Source: Oscillibacter sp. (GTDB taxonomy: Bacteria; Bacillota; Clostridia; Oscillospirales; Oscillospiraceae). Taken from it: 64,000 nt of DNA. The DNA lies in contig JALCRR010000006.1 in NCBI GenBank assembly GCA_022652815.1, positions 1-64,000 on the forward strand, in the 5' to 3' direction. Positions 41,969 to 50,097 of this stretch are shown in pieces (within the stretch, counting starts at the first letter, position 1; each line of letters opens with the position of its first letter). The translations under genes were made by a program, and so were the position numbers. The notes below the pieces were generated by a model. That model saw only the letters and a program-made list of their open reading frames with translations. It was not told where the DNA came from and did not search any database.

Positions 41969-43657
41969 ATGTCAACAAAAGCCTATTATTCCAGAAACGA
42001 AATTGGGCCCGGAAAAGTTGGTTTTTCCAAGACCCGTTCCATTATTGAAGCCCCCTTCTACGGCAATAACGTCATCAAGATTAACTCTTTGCGTGAGGCC
42101 TATGATCTGGCCAAGAACTCTCCCGGTACCGTCGTGACCGATATGCCGGTCTATCGCGGTGAGGAATTCGGTCTGGAGCCCGACGCCAAGGTTCTGCTGT
42201 TTAACGACGGCTCCATCACCGGCCGTTATGCTCCCGCCCGCCGCATTGCTGGCAAGCCCGGCGTGGATGAGGCGAAGCTGGATAAAATCGTCATGGACGC
42301 AGTCTACGATACCCGCTTCAAGACCATGTATCACGCCGAGGTCTTTATCGGCCTGGACCCCGAGTTCATGGTCAAGGCTCACCTGCTGATTCCCGAGGGT
42401 GAGGAGAACCTGCTTTACAACTGGATGCTGAACTTCCAGTATATGTCCACCGAGTATGTCAAGATGTACAAGAACTCCAAGCCCGTCGGCGATGGCAAGG
42501 AGTCCGACATTTACATCTTCTCCGATCCCCAGTGGAAGGGTGCTCCCGGCCAGGAGGACGTCTGCGATCCGAAGTGCCTGTGCTACTTCAACACGCAGAC
42601 CAACTGCGCCGCCATCCTCGGCATGCGCTATTTCGGTGAGCACAAGAAGGGCACGCTGACGCTGGCCTGGGCCATTGCAAACCGCAACGGCTACGCCTCC
42701 TGCCACGGCGGTCAGAAGGAATACACGCTGGACGACGGTTCCAAGTACGTCGCAGCCGTGTTCGGCCTGTCCGGCTCCGGCAAGTCCACCCTGACCCATG
42801 CCAAGCACGGCGGAAAGTACCCCGCCATCAAGGTGCTGCATGACGACGCCTTCATCATCAACTCCGACACCTGCGCATCCATTGCGCTGGAGCCGACTTA
42901 CTTCGACAAGACGGCCGATTATCCCGTCAACTCCCCGGACAACAAGTTCCTGCTGACCGCCCAGAACTGCTCTGCAACGCTGGATGAGGACGGCAAAATT
43001 GTTCTGGTGACCGAGGACGTCCGCAACGGCAACGGCCGCGCTATCAAGTCCAAGCTCTGGTCCCCCAACCGCGTCGACAAGATTGACTCCCCCGTCAACG
43101 CGATTTTCTGGATCATGAAGGACCCGACCATTCCCCCCATCGTGCGTCTGAAGGGCGCCTCCCTGGCTTCTGCCATGGGTGCAACCCTCGCCACCAAGCG
43201 TTCCTCCGCTGAGCGTCTGAAAGCCGGCGTCGACCCCAACGCACTGGTTGTGGAGCCGTACGCAAACCCGTTCCGCACCTACCCGTTGGTGAACGACTAC
43301 GAGAAGTTCAAGAAGCTGGTTGCCGAGAAGAACGTGGCCTGCTATATCATCAACACCGGCGAGTTCATGGGCAAGAAGGTTCAGAAGGAAGACACGTTGG
43401 GCGTGCTGGAAGCCGTTGTCGAGGGCAAGGCCACCTTCAAGAAGTGGGGTCCGTTCTCCGACATTGAGATCTGCGAGTGGCCCGGCTTCGTGCCCGACCT
43501 CTCCGACAAGGAGTATGTTGCCCAGCTGAAGGCCCGTATGTCTGACCGTCTGAATTACATTCAGAATTTGAAGGACGCCGAGGGCGGCTTCAACGTCCTG
43601 CCGGACGACGCTGCAGAGGCAATTCAGCGCGTGGTGAACGAGGCAAATTCCCTGTAA
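41969..43657 (+). CDS. pckA: Phosphoenolpyruvate carboxykinase (ATP-type, divergent)
   Basis: The 562-residue enzyme interconverts oxaloacetate and PEP. The start MSTKAYYSRNEIGPGKVGFS at 41969 is set by AGGAGGAG. The kinase P-loop is FGLSGSGKSTLTHAKHG, where classical ATP-PEPCKs read GLSGTGKTTLS. The metal-binding pair is in KVLHDDAFIIN and the PEPCK-specific region is GMRYFGEHKKGTLTLAWAIA. It is somewhat longer than the E. coli enzyme. The motif changes make nucleotide choice (ATP, GTP or other) less certain. It ends in a strong bidirectional hairpin. Confidence 0.88.
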   Translation: MSTKAYYSRNEIGPGKVGFSKTRSIIEAPFYGNNVIKINSLREAYDLAKNSPGTVVTDMPVYRGEEFGLEPDAKVLLFNDGSITGRYAPARRIAGKPGVDEAKLDKIVMDAVYDTRFKTMYHAEVFIGLDPEFMVKAHLLIPEGEENLLYNWMLNFQYMSTEYVKMYKNSKPVGDGKESDIYIFSDPQWKGAPGQEDVCDPKCLCYFNTQTNCAAILGMRYFGEHKKGTLTLAWAIANRNGYASCHGGQKEYTLDDGSKYVAAVFGLSGSGKSTLTHAKHGGKYPAIKVLHDDAFIINSDTCASIALEPTYFDKTADYPVNSPDNKFLLTAQNCSATLDEDGKIVLVTEDVRNGNGRAIKSKLWSPNRVDKIDSPVNAIFWIMKDPTIPPIVRLKGASLASAMGATLATKRSSAERLKAGVDPNALVVEPYANPFRTYPLVNDYEKFKKLVAEKNVACYIINTGEFMGKKVQKEDTLGVLEAVVEGKATFKKWGPFSDIEICEWPGFVPDLSDKEYVAQLKARMSDRLNYIQNLKDAEGGFNVLPDDAAEAIQRVVNEANSL

Positions 43658-43668
43658 AAAAACAGATA

Positions 43669-43707
43669 AAAAATTCTGCGTGCCAATGGCACGCAGAATT
43701 TTTTTAT
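43669..43707. terminator. Terminator after pckA, shared with the zinc-ribbon gene
   Basis: A stem of about 17 bp (from 43669, closing by 43705) has A-rich and T-rich flanks, between convergent genes. Confidence 0.9.
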
Positions 43708-43943
43708 CATTCGTATGAAATGATCAGTTTTTTGCAGGCAGGACAGTGGGCAGCAGGAATTGACGGATGGGCGTTTTCCGTCAGCAGAAAGCCGCCTTTC
43801 TTTTCCACCCGGATCTTTGTGAACAGGAGTCCGTTGGGCGGCTCCTCTCCCTCTGGCAACCAGTAAACGTCGCCCATATAGCGGCCGTTGTCCACAGACA
43901 GATTGCCCGCTTCCAGTTCTCCGCCGCAGTAGGGACATTGCAC
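43707..43943 (-). CDS. Small zinc-ribbon protein (PF20097-like)
   Basis: The product of 78 residues has CPYCGGELEAGNLSVDNGRY at its N-terminus and CPACKKLIISYE at its C-terminus. This two-knuckle zinc ribbon fits the PF20097 family of unknown function. The GTG at 43943 is preferred because AGGTG lies 6 bases upstream; a TTG at 43961 would add six residues. It follows the WapI-like gene by about 25 bases and the two may be co-transcribed. Confidence 0.75.
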   Translation of the reverse strand: MQCPYCGGELEAGNLSVDNGRYMGDVYWLPEGEEPPNGLLFTKIRVEKKGGFLLTENAHPSIPAAHCPACKKLIISYE

Positions 43944-43966
43944 AGTGCTCACCTCATTCAATCAAC

Positions 43967-44404
43967 TTACTTCCTGTCAGGGTATCTTTCGCAGAGCCGA
44001 TCCAGCTCTTTGACAAGCTCGCCCAGCTCGGCCTTGGTGAGCGTACATTCAAGCTCGGCAGAGTCGATGTCCTCCATGGTGTTCGGCATGGCAAAGGCCA
44101 CGTCCACGGTGAAGCCGTCTTCCCCGTCAGCCTGCGCCGCAAACTCGAAGTACGGCTCCACATAGGCGCTTTCGTAGGAGTCCTTGATGCCAGCGTTCAT
44201 GACCTTCAACTCCGTAGCCAGTTCCTTCAGTTCATAGGTCAGCAGACAGGAATTGGAATCCACAATCACGCTGTCGCCCTCGGTATAGGTTCCGCGGAGC
44301 ACCAGCCAGTTCCGGTCATCGGAATTCGGCTCGCCGCCGTCGGCGGGAAATTCGTAGCGCAGGACTTCCAGCTTCAAGCTGGCCTCTTCATTTTTAAAAA
44401 GCAT
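43967..44404 (-). CDS. WapI-like immunity-type protein
   Basis: The 145-residue acidic, soluble protein (KLEVLRYEFPADGGEPNSDD; NWLVLRGTYTEGDSVIVDSN; CTLTKAELGELVKELDRLCE) resembles the WapI immunity family, small proteins that in Bacillus neutralise the WapA contact-dependent toxin but are also found alone. No toxin gene is adjacent, so an immunity role is doubtful. AAAAGGAGAATGACCC precedes the ATG. It sits 14 bases after the aldo/keto reductase gene. Confidence 0.55.
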   Translation of the reverse strand: MLFKNEEASLKLEVLRYEFPADGGEPNSDDRNWLVLRGTYTEGDSVIVDSNSCLLTYELKELATELKVMNAGIKDSYESAYVEPYFEFAAQADGEDGFTVDVAFAMPNTMEDIDSAELECTLTKAELGELVKELDRLCERYPDRK

Positions 44405-44418
44405 GGGTCATTCTCCTT

Positions 44419-45450
44419 TTAATCGTTGTGATGCTCGGCGTAAAATGCGTCGTAATCCTTCAGCATGGAAGCAAGCAGCTCTGGCGTGTCCAACTCGTAG
44501 GGGCAGCGGCTCTTGCAGACATTGCAGTGAACGCACTCCTCAATTTTGTGCATCTTGGCGTACCACTCGTCGGTCATATAGGGCTTGTACGGAGACCGGC
44601 GCAGAAGCATGGCCATGCGCGCCGCCTGGGGAATATCGATTCCGGCCGTGCAAGGCAGGCAATAGCCGCAGCTGCGGCAGAAATTGTGGGCAAGCTCCTT
44701 GCGGTCATGGTCGATAACCGCCTGAAGTGCGGGCGTCATCTGCGCATTCTGCTCCGTTAGGGAAAGCCACTGATCCAGCTCCCACTCATGCTGAATGCCC
44801 CAGATGGGCACCACATTGTCATAGCCCTGCATGAACGCATAGCAGGCCTCCGCATTGTTCAGCATACCGCCAGACAGGCCTTTCATGGCGATAAAGCCCA
44901 TGTCATGGGTCTTGCACTGATTCACAAGGTCTACATCCTTCTCGGAAGAAAGATAGCAGAACGGAAATTGCAGCGTTTCAAAATTTCCGGAATCAATGGC
45001 CGCCTGGGCAATCTTTAGGCGGTGATTCGTGATGCCGATATGACGGATGTAGCCCTTCTTTTTTGCCTCCAGTGCAGCAGCAAAGGGGCCATCCGGGTCG
45101 TCGATGTCCGGCAAAACTGCCGGGTTGTGGAACTGAAAGAGATCAATGTAATCCGTCTGCATCCGGCGCAGGCTCTCCTCAATATGTGCGGCAACCGTCT
45201 TTTTATCCCCGCCGCCGCTCTTGGTGGAGATCACGACTTGGTGGCGCACATCGTGCAGCGCCTCGCCGATCTTCTCCTCGCTGTCCGTATAGGCATTGGC
45301 CGTATCAAAATAGTTAATACCGGACTCGTAAGCCCGACGCAGCAGGGCTTTTGCATCCGTATGGTTAATCCGCTGCACCGGCAGTGCACCGAACGAGGTC
45401 TTTGTCACCATCAAGTCTGTTTTTCCCAGCCGAATTTTTTTCATGTCCAT
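44419..45450 (-). CDS. Aldo/keto reductase with C-terminal 4Fe-4S ferredoxin domain
   Basis: The 343-residue protein starts MDMKKIRLGKTDLMVTKTSF (GGAGG upstream; a longer frame to 45540 crosses the promoter). The AKR barrel has the catalytic Asp/Tyr in GINYFDTANAYTDSEEKIGE, Lys in VVISTKSG and His in LFQFHNPA. A C-terminal extension has two Cys clusters, CRSCGYCLPCTAGIDIP and CVHCNVCKSRCPYELDTP, fitting iron-sulfur clusters as in anaerobe oxidoreductases of this family. The substrate is unknown. It is divergent from the ModE-like regulator. Confidence 0.9.
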   Translation of the reverse strand: MDMKKIRLGKTDLMVTKTSFGALPVQRINHTDAKALLRRAYESGINYFDTANAYTDSEEKIGEALHDVRHQVVISTKSGGGDKKTVAAHIEESLRRMQTDYIDLFQFHNPAVLPDIDDPDGPFAAALEAKKKGYIRHIGITNHRLKIAQAAIDSGNFETLQFPFCYLSSEKDVDLVNQCKTHDMGFIAMKGLSGGMLNNAEACYAFMQGYDNVVPIWGIQHEWELDQWLSLTEQNAQMTPALQAVIDHDRKELAHNFCRSCGYCLPCTAGIDIPQAARMAMLLRRSPYKPYMTDEWYAKMHKIEECVHCNVCKSRCPYELDTPELLASMLKDYDAFYAEHHND

Positions 45451-45502
45451 GGTTGATCCTCCCCGCCGCCGGTTATCCGGCGAAAATTGGTTTTCTATCT
45501 GC

Positions 45503-45531
45503 ATTTTATCATATTGGACGCTGTTTGCAAA
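45503..45531 (-). promoter_or_regulatory. Promoter of the aldo/keto reductase gene
   Basis: On the minus strand TTTGCA (45531-45526) and TAAAAT (45508-45503) with a 17-base spacer lie about 53 bases upstream of the ATG. Confidence 0.65.
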
Positions 45532-45537
45532 CAAAAA

Positions 45538-45564
45538 CACGTTTGACGACCACCGGCAAACGTG
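45538..45564. promoter_or_regulatory. Inverted-repeat operator between the divergent promoters
   Basis: CACGTTTG (45538-45545) and CAAACGTG (45557-45564) form a perfect 8-bp inverted repeat with an 11-base gap. It overlaps the -35 box of the regulator and lies just upstream of the aldo/keto reductase -35, as expected for an autoregulating LysR/ModE-type protein. Confidence 0.6.
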
Positions 45565-45571
45565 CTATATT
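45543..45571 (+). promoter_or_regulatory. Promoter of the ModE-like gene (probably leaderless)
   Basis: TTGACG (45543-45548) and TATATT (45566-45571) with a 17-base spacer would start transcription at about 45578, the A of the start codon. Confidence 0.65.
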
Positions 45572-45577
45572 CGGAAT

Positions 45578-45946
45578 ATGGAAAAAGATTTACATTTAAA
45601 ACTGACGGTACGTCTTTATACCGATGACAATGAACGCTGCTTCGGTCCGGGAATCGCAACACTGCTGCACCGGGTGGAGGAGCATCATTCGCTGCGCGCT
45701 GCCGCAGCCTCCATGGGGATGGCCTATTCCAAGGCGTGGCGGATTATCCGCACAGCCGAGGACGTCTTTGGCTGCAAGCTGCTTGCCTCCACCATCGGCG
45801 GAAAGAACGGCGGCGGCGCCCATTTGACGCCGCAGGCGGAAAAGCTGCTAAGTGCCTATGACGCTTATTGTGCCGATGTGAAGGCATACAGCGCCGCAAA
45901 GTTTGATGCCGCGTTCAGCTTTTACAAATCACTGGATCAGCAATAG
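45578..45946 (+). CDS. ModE/LysR-type winged-helix regulator
   Basis: The 122-residue protein has the ModE N-terminal winged helix (FGPGIATLLHRVEEHHSLRA; AAASMGMAYSKAWRIIRTAE; GGAHLTPQAEKLLSAY) and no molybdate-binding (MOP) domain. Stand-alone domains of this kind regulate molybdenum or other redox-linked genes. The start at 45578 has no Shine-Dalgarno site, consistent with leaderless mRNA. It is divergent from the aldo/keto reductase, its probable target. An upstream extension across the promoter is rejected. Confidence 0.85.
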   Translation: MEKDLHLKLTVRLYTDDNERCFGPGIATLLHRVEEHHSLRAAAASMGMAYSKAWRIIRTAEDVFGCKLLASTIGGKNGGGAHLTPQAEKLLSAYDAYCADVKAYSAAKFDAAFSFYKSLDQQ

Positions 45947-45947
45947 G

Positions 45948-45978
45948 AAAAACCGGACCGCATTGCGGTCCGGTTTTT
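45948..45978. terminator. Bidirectional terminator between the regulator and the kinase-like gene
   Basis: A near-perfect palindrome with a 13-bp stem, five A before and five T after it. Confidence 0.92.
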
Positions 45979-45984
45979 ATGTAC

Positions 45985-46599
45985 TTACTGCACTTCCTTG
46001 CGGGCAATCAGTTGCTCGATAATCTCTACGGTTCCGTCCAGGCCAAAGACGCCGGAATCCAGGCAGAAATCATAGCTGTCCACGTCGCCCCACTGTTGGG
46101 AGGAATAGTACTCATAATAGGCGGCGCGGCGCTTATCCGTCTTGACAATGAGCGCCTTGGCCTTTTCCGGCGTCAGCTTCTCCCGCTGTGCCACCGTTTG
46201 GATGCGCTTTTCCAGCGGCGCATCAATGAACAGACGCAGGACGTTGGGATAGTCCGCCAGCGCATAGTCGGCACAGCGGCCGATAATCACGCAGGAGCCT
46301 TGATCCGCCAGATGGCGCACGGCATCGTATGTAGCCAGATACACCTGCTGCTCCAGCGAGTCCGTAGCGCCGGTACCGGGCAGAGAAAACATATAGCTGT
46401 CCATGGCAATGGAATAGAGCAGGCTCTTGGGCCGCTCATCAAAGTTCTCAAAGATTTTCTCACAAAGGCCGCTTTTCTCGGCAGCCTTTTGCAGAAGTTC
46501 CTTATCGTAAAACGGAATATTGAGCTTTTTAGCAAGTTTAACGCCAATTTCCCGTCCACCGCTGCCGAACTGCCGGCCAATCGTAATGACTGTTTTCAT
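45985..46599 (-). CDS. Cytidylate kinase-like family protein
   Basis: The 204-residue protein starts MKTVITIGRQFGSGGREIGV, with the P-loop variant GRQFGSGG typical of the cytidylate kinase-like family (PF13189), distinct from true Cmk. The LID-type region is VAQREKLTPEKAKALIVKTD. Members phosphorylate unknown substrates. Start 46599 is favoured by GGGGG 8 bases upstream; 46605 is the alternative. It is monocistronic. Confidence 0.85.
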   Translation of the reverse strand: MKTVITIGRQFGSGGREIGVKLAKKLNIPFYDKELLQKAAEKSGLCEKIFENFDERPKSLLYSIAMDSYMFSLPGTGATDSLEQQVYLATYDAVRHLADQGSCVIIGRCADYALADYPNVLRLFIDAPLEKRIQTVAQREKLTPEKAKALIVKTDKRRAAYYEYYSSQQWGDVDSYDFCLDSGVFGLDGTVEIIEQLIARKEVQ

Positions 46600-46792
46600 G
46601 TTCATTTCCCCCTTTGCTTGATAATTAAATTATAAGCTTATCGCGTTAGCACAGCTGCAATTCTCATAAGCATTGTAGTTTCAATTTCTTGATGCTATTC
46701 TGCAACTATTCACCCGTTTGTTGAATAATTCCTTTAGTTGCAAGGCGCTTGGAATTTTATAGCTGCGTAAAGTAGATAAGCATAAATATGAT

Positions 46793-47989
46793 TTACTTTT
46801 CCAACAGCGGGTAACCCCTCTGCTCCAGCGCCTTTTCAATGTCTGCCACGTGTGAAAGGTCTCGCGTCTCCAGCACCATGGTTACAATGCACGCGCCTAC
46901 CTCGGACTTCTTATCCTCCCGGGCGTGATTGATAGAGAGAATGTTGGCACCAGAGGCGGAAATGACCTCCAGCAGGTGAATTAATTCACCCGGCTTATCG
47001 GTGACCTTAGTAATGACCTCGGTGATACGGCCCGTGCGGACAAGTCCTTTGGTGATGATGCGGGAAAGCGTGGTCACGTCCACGTTGCCTCCGGAAACCA
47101 CACACACTGTCTTTTTGTGTTCCGTGTCTACCTTGCCGAACATGCAGGCTGCCACGGGAGTGGCACCGGCACCTTCCGCTACGGTTTTCTGACCCTCAAT
47201 TAAAGCCAGAATGGCGGCGGCAATCTCGTCCTCTTCTACGGTGACAATTTCATCCACATACTGCTGACACAACTCGAAGGTCAGATCACCGGGGCGACGA
47301 ACCCAGATGCCGTCCGCAATGGTCGAGGCCCCGGTGCCCAGCGTAATAGGCTTTCCAGCTGTTCGTGATTCCGCCATAGAGGCCACGTTGGCGGCCTGTA
47401 CGCCGATCACCCGGCAGGAGGGCTTCATGTGCTTGATGGCAAAAGCCACGCCGCTGATTAGCCCACCGCCACCGATAGGAACGACTACCTGCTCCACCTC
47501 GGGCAGCTGCTGCAAGATTTCCATGCCGATGGTGCCCTGCCCGGCAATGACGTATTCATCGTTAAACGGATGTGCAAAGGTGTAGCCGTTTTCCTTTGTC
47601 AGACGCTCCGCCTCGGCGGCGGCATCGTCATAAACACCGGGAACCAGTACTACCTCGGCTCCGTATTTTTTGGTCGTTTCAATTTTACTGATCGGTGCGC
47701 CAGAGGGCATACAGATAATAGAGCGACAGCCCAGTTTTGCACAGGAGAGAGCAATGCCCTGTGCGTGGTTGCCTGCGGAGCAGGCAATGACACCCTTAGC
47801 CCGTTCCTCTGGGGAGAGAGAGCGTACCTTATTATAGGCCCCGCGAATCTTAAACGCGCCGGTTACCTGCAAATTCTCCGATTTTATGTAGAGATTGTCC
47901 CCTAAATTTTTCGTCTGGTTCAGTGGAGTTATGCGGGCCACGCTCTTCAGCGCCGCCTGCGCATCCAAGATCATTTCCATAGATAGCAT
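46793..47989 (-). CDS. ilvA: Threonine ammonia-lyase with ACT domain
   Basis: The 398-residue PLP enzyme converts threonine to 2-oxobutanoate and ammonia. The PLP lysine is in SENLQVTGAFKIRGAYNKVR and the phosphate loop in VVPIGGGGLISGVAFAIKHM. A single C-terminal ACT domain (about 325-398, TEVITKVTDKPGELIHLLEV) matches the shorter IlvA/TdcB form found in many anaerobes. It could serve isoleucine synthesis or threonine fermentation. GGAGGAAATTTT precedes the ATG. Confidence 0.94.
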   Translation of the reverse strand: MLSMEMILDAQAALKSVARITPLNQTKNLGDNLYIKSENLQVTGAFKIRGAYNKVRSLSPEERAKGVIACSAGNHAQGIALSCAKLGCRSIICMPSGAPISKIETTKKYGAEVVLVPGVYDDAAAEAERLTKENGYTFAHPFNDEYVIAGQGTIGMEILQQLPEVEQVVVPIGGGGLISGVAFAIKHMKPSCRVIGVQAANVASMAESRTAGKPITLGTGASTIADGIWVRRPGDLTFELCQQYVDEIVTVEEDEIAAAILALIEGQKTVAEGAGATPVAACMFGKVDTEHKKTVCVVSGGNVDVTTLSRIITKGLVRTGRITEVITKVTDKPGELIHLLEVISASGANILSINHAREDKKSEVGACIVTMVLETRDLSHVADIEKALEQRGYPLLEK

Positions 47990-48029
47990 AAAATTTCCTC
48001 CCTTTCGACTCTCTGGGTGTTTCTTTCTT

Positions 48030-48054
48030 GATGCGGGCGACAGATACCCGCATC
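48030..48054 (-). other. Hairpin in the ilvA leader
   Basis: An 8-bp GC-rich stem (48030-48037 with 48047-48054) lies in the roughly 120-base ilvA leader. There is no T run and no T-box motif, so its role is open. Confidence 0.4.
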
Positions 48055-48118
48055 AGACACGCAAATGTCCTTATATCAAACACAAAAATCTACAAAAGTG
48101 TTTCTCTCAGCAAAACAA

Positions 48119-48147
48119 ATTATAGTAGTACTGTAAGAAAATTACAA
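48119..48147 (-). promoter_or_regulatory. Promoter of ilvA
   Basis: On the minus strand TTGTAA (48147-48142) and TATAAT (48124-48119) with a 17-base spacer. Confidence 0.75.
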
Positions 48148-48262
48148 CTGATGTTTTTCACAAAGACACCATAAAAAATACATGAAATTGCCAATGCGTC
48201 TCCGGCTTACGGACAGCTTTCCGCCGAAAGCACCGAATTCCCTGCGGTGGTTGCAAATGCCA

Positions 48263-48292
48263 TTGACCGCCTTGCGGGAAAGGCGGTATGAT
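48263..48292 (+). promoter_or_regulatory. Promoter of ogg-nfo with inverted repeat in the spacer
   Basis: TTGACC (48263-48268) and TATGAT (48287-48292) have an 18-base spacer. Within it CCGCCTT (48267-48273) and AAGGCGG (48280-48286) form a perfect inverted repeat, a possible operator. Confidence 0.6.
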
Positions 48293-48325
48293 AAAACCAT
48301 TAAATGCAGAGGGAGGCGGAAAACG

Positions 48326-49132
48326 ATGGTGCGTATTGAATCGGAGGATTTTGACCTTCGGAAAATTATGGACAGCGGCCAGTGCTTCCGCCTGACGGAG
48401 CGTTCGCCGGGGCAATATCGCCTGCTTGCGGGAAGTAAGGTACTGGAACTGGAGGCATTGCCCTGCGGCGCCATGCTCCGCTGCTCTGAATCGGAGTACC
48501 AAACCCGCTGGCAGGACTACTTCGACCTTACCACGGATTACACGGCATTTCGTGCGGCGGTTCCTGCCCGGGATCGCTACCTCACTGCGGCGGCGGAGTT
48601 CGGCCGGGGTATCCGCATCTTAAAACAGGACCCGTGGGAGATGCTGGTGACATTCATCCTCTCCCAGCGCAAGAGCATCCCGGCCATTAAATCCTCGGTG
48701 GAGGCACTGTGCGCCCTTTGCGGGGAACCGCTGTCGAATGGCCTTTTTGCCTTTCCCACGCCGGAGGCGGTGGCCGCTTGCCCGGAAAGCGCCCTTGCGG
48801 GCTGCTCCTTCGGCTATCGGACGCCCTATGTCCGTGCGGCGGCGGAGCTGGCTGCCTCCGGAACACTGAACTTTCCCGCGCTTACCCGCCTGCGGGATCG
48901 CAAGCTCCATGAGACACTTCAAACCGTCCCCGGCGTTGGGCCGAAGGTCGCCAACTGCGTTATGCTCTTCGGATTCCATCGACTCACGGGTTTTCCCCGT
49001 GATGTGTGGATCAATCGGGTGATTGACGAGCACTACGGCGGGAAATTCCCTCTGCGCCGCTATCGCGGCTTCGAGGGCGTCATTCAGCAGTACCTCTTTT
49101 ATTACGGCCGCAGTCTCGGCCTATCCAAATGA
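48326..49132 (+). CDS. ogg: OGG1-type 8-oxoguanine DNA glycosylase/AP lyase
   Basis: The 268-residue protein starts MVRIESEDFDLRKIMDSGQC (AGGGAGGCGG upstream; a longer frame to 48182 crosses the promoter). SGQCFRLTERSPGQYRLLAG is the OGG N-terminal domain. The helix-hairpin-helix is ETLQTVPGVGPKVANCVMLF with the catalytic Lys, and the conserved Asp is in GFPRDVWINRVIDEHYG. The enzyme removes 8-oxoguanine. It precedes nfo by 33 bases, so the glycosylase and AP endonuclease are co-expressed. Confidence 0.92.
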   Translation: MVRIESEDFDLRKIMDSGQCFRLTERSPGQYRLLAGSKVLELEALPCGAMLRCSESEYQTRWQDYFDLTTDYTAFRAAVPARDRYLTAAAEFGRGIRILKQDPWEMLVTFILSQRKSIPAIKSSVEALCALCGEPLSNGLFAFPTPEAVAACPESALAGCSFGYRTPYVRAAAELAASGTLNFPALTRLRDRKLHETLQTVPGVGPKVANCVMLFGFHRLTGFPRDVWINRVIDEHYGGKFPLRRYRGFEGVIQQYLFYYGRSLGLSK

Positions 49133-49165
49133 AGCTGCGGCGTTTGCCGCTGAAAGGAAATCTAT

Positions 49166-49999
49166 ATGCTGCACATCGGTTGCCATCTCTCGTCCTCGGA
49201 CGGCTTTCTCGCCATGGGCGAAACCGCCCTCTCCTTAGGTGCGGACACCTTCCAGTTTTTCACCCGCAACCCTCGGGGCAGTCGGGCCAAAGCCATCGAC
49301 CCCGCGGACGCGGCGGCGCTGTGCGCCCTGCTCAAGGAGCACGCTTTTGCGCCTCTGATTGCCCACGCACCCTATACGCTCAACCCATGCTCTGCATCGG
49401 AAAGTACCCGCGAGTTTGCGCGGATCACTATGGCGGACGATCTTGCCCGTATGGAGTTCGTACCCGGCCAGTATTATAATTTCCATCCCGGCAGCCACAC
49501 GGGGCAGGGCATGGAGACCGGCATTGCCCAGATCACGGATACTCTGAATGCCATTCTGACCCCCGATCAAACCACCACTGTCCTGCTGGAAACTATGTCC
49601 GGCAAGGGCAGCGAGGTTGGCGGACGCTTCGAGGAACTGCGCGCCATCCTTGACCGCGTGGCGTGCAAGGACAAAATGGGCGTGTGTCTGGACACCTGCC
49701 ATGTAAGCGATGCCGGGTACGACATCATTGGCGATCTTCCCGGCGTGCTGGCGGAGTTTGACCGGGTCATCGGCCTTTCGTATCTGAAAGCCATTCATTT
49801 AAATGACAGCAAAAACCTGCCCGCCAGCCACAAAGACCGCCACGAAAAGCTGGGGCAGGGCTGCATCGGCCTCGATGCCCTAACGGCCATCGTCCGCCAT
49901 CCGGCGCTGGGGGGTCTGCCCTTCTGCCTGGAAACGCCCAACGAGCTGCCGGGCTATGCGGCGGAAATTGCCCTCATGCGCGCCCGTGTGCAGGACTGA
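49166..49999 (+). CDS. nfo: Endonuclease IV (AP endonuclease)
   Basis: The 277-residue TIM-barrel enzyme cuts DNA at abasic sites. Metal-binding motifs are intact: [89 protein letters not shown] precedes the ATG. It completes base-excision steps started by the adjacent Ogg. Confidence 0.96.
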   Translation: MLHIGCHLSSSDGFLAMGETALSLGADTFQFFTRNPRGSRAKAIDPADAAALCALLKEHAFAPLIAHAPYTLNPCSASESTREFARITMADDLARMEFVPGQYYNFHPGSHTGQGMETGIAQITDTLNAILTPDQTTTVLLETMSGKGSEVGGRFEELRAILDRVACKDKMGVCLDTCHVSDAGYDIIGDLPGVLAEFDRVIGLSYLKAIHLNDSKNLPASHKDRHEKLGQGCIGLDALTAIVRHPALGGLPFCLETPNELPGYAAEIALMRARVQD

Positions 50000-50054
50000 T
50001 TCATACACAAACGCGCCCGTTCACTTTGCAAAAGCTCAAGATTTCTCGAAAGTA

Positions 50055-50087
50055 AACGCGCCTCCCCGAACGGGGAGGCGCGTTATT
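50055..50087. terminator. Bidirectional terminator between nfo and the purine operon
   Basis: A 13-bp GC-rich perfect stem (50055-50067 with 50072-50084), loop GAAC, lies between convergent genes. The flanking T runs are short and interrupted. Confidence 0.8.
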
Positions 50088-50097
50088 TGTTGGCTTT

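Noticed and set aside
43967-44404. The WapI-like gene as part of a toxin-immunity module
   Set aside because: No WapA/RHS toxin or other immunity genes are adjacent; its neighbours are an aldo/keto reductase and a small zinc-ribbon protein.
48000-48118. A T-box or amino-acid riboswitch before ilvA
   Set aside because: The leader is about 120 bases, lacks the T-box sequence and has one hairpin without a T run.
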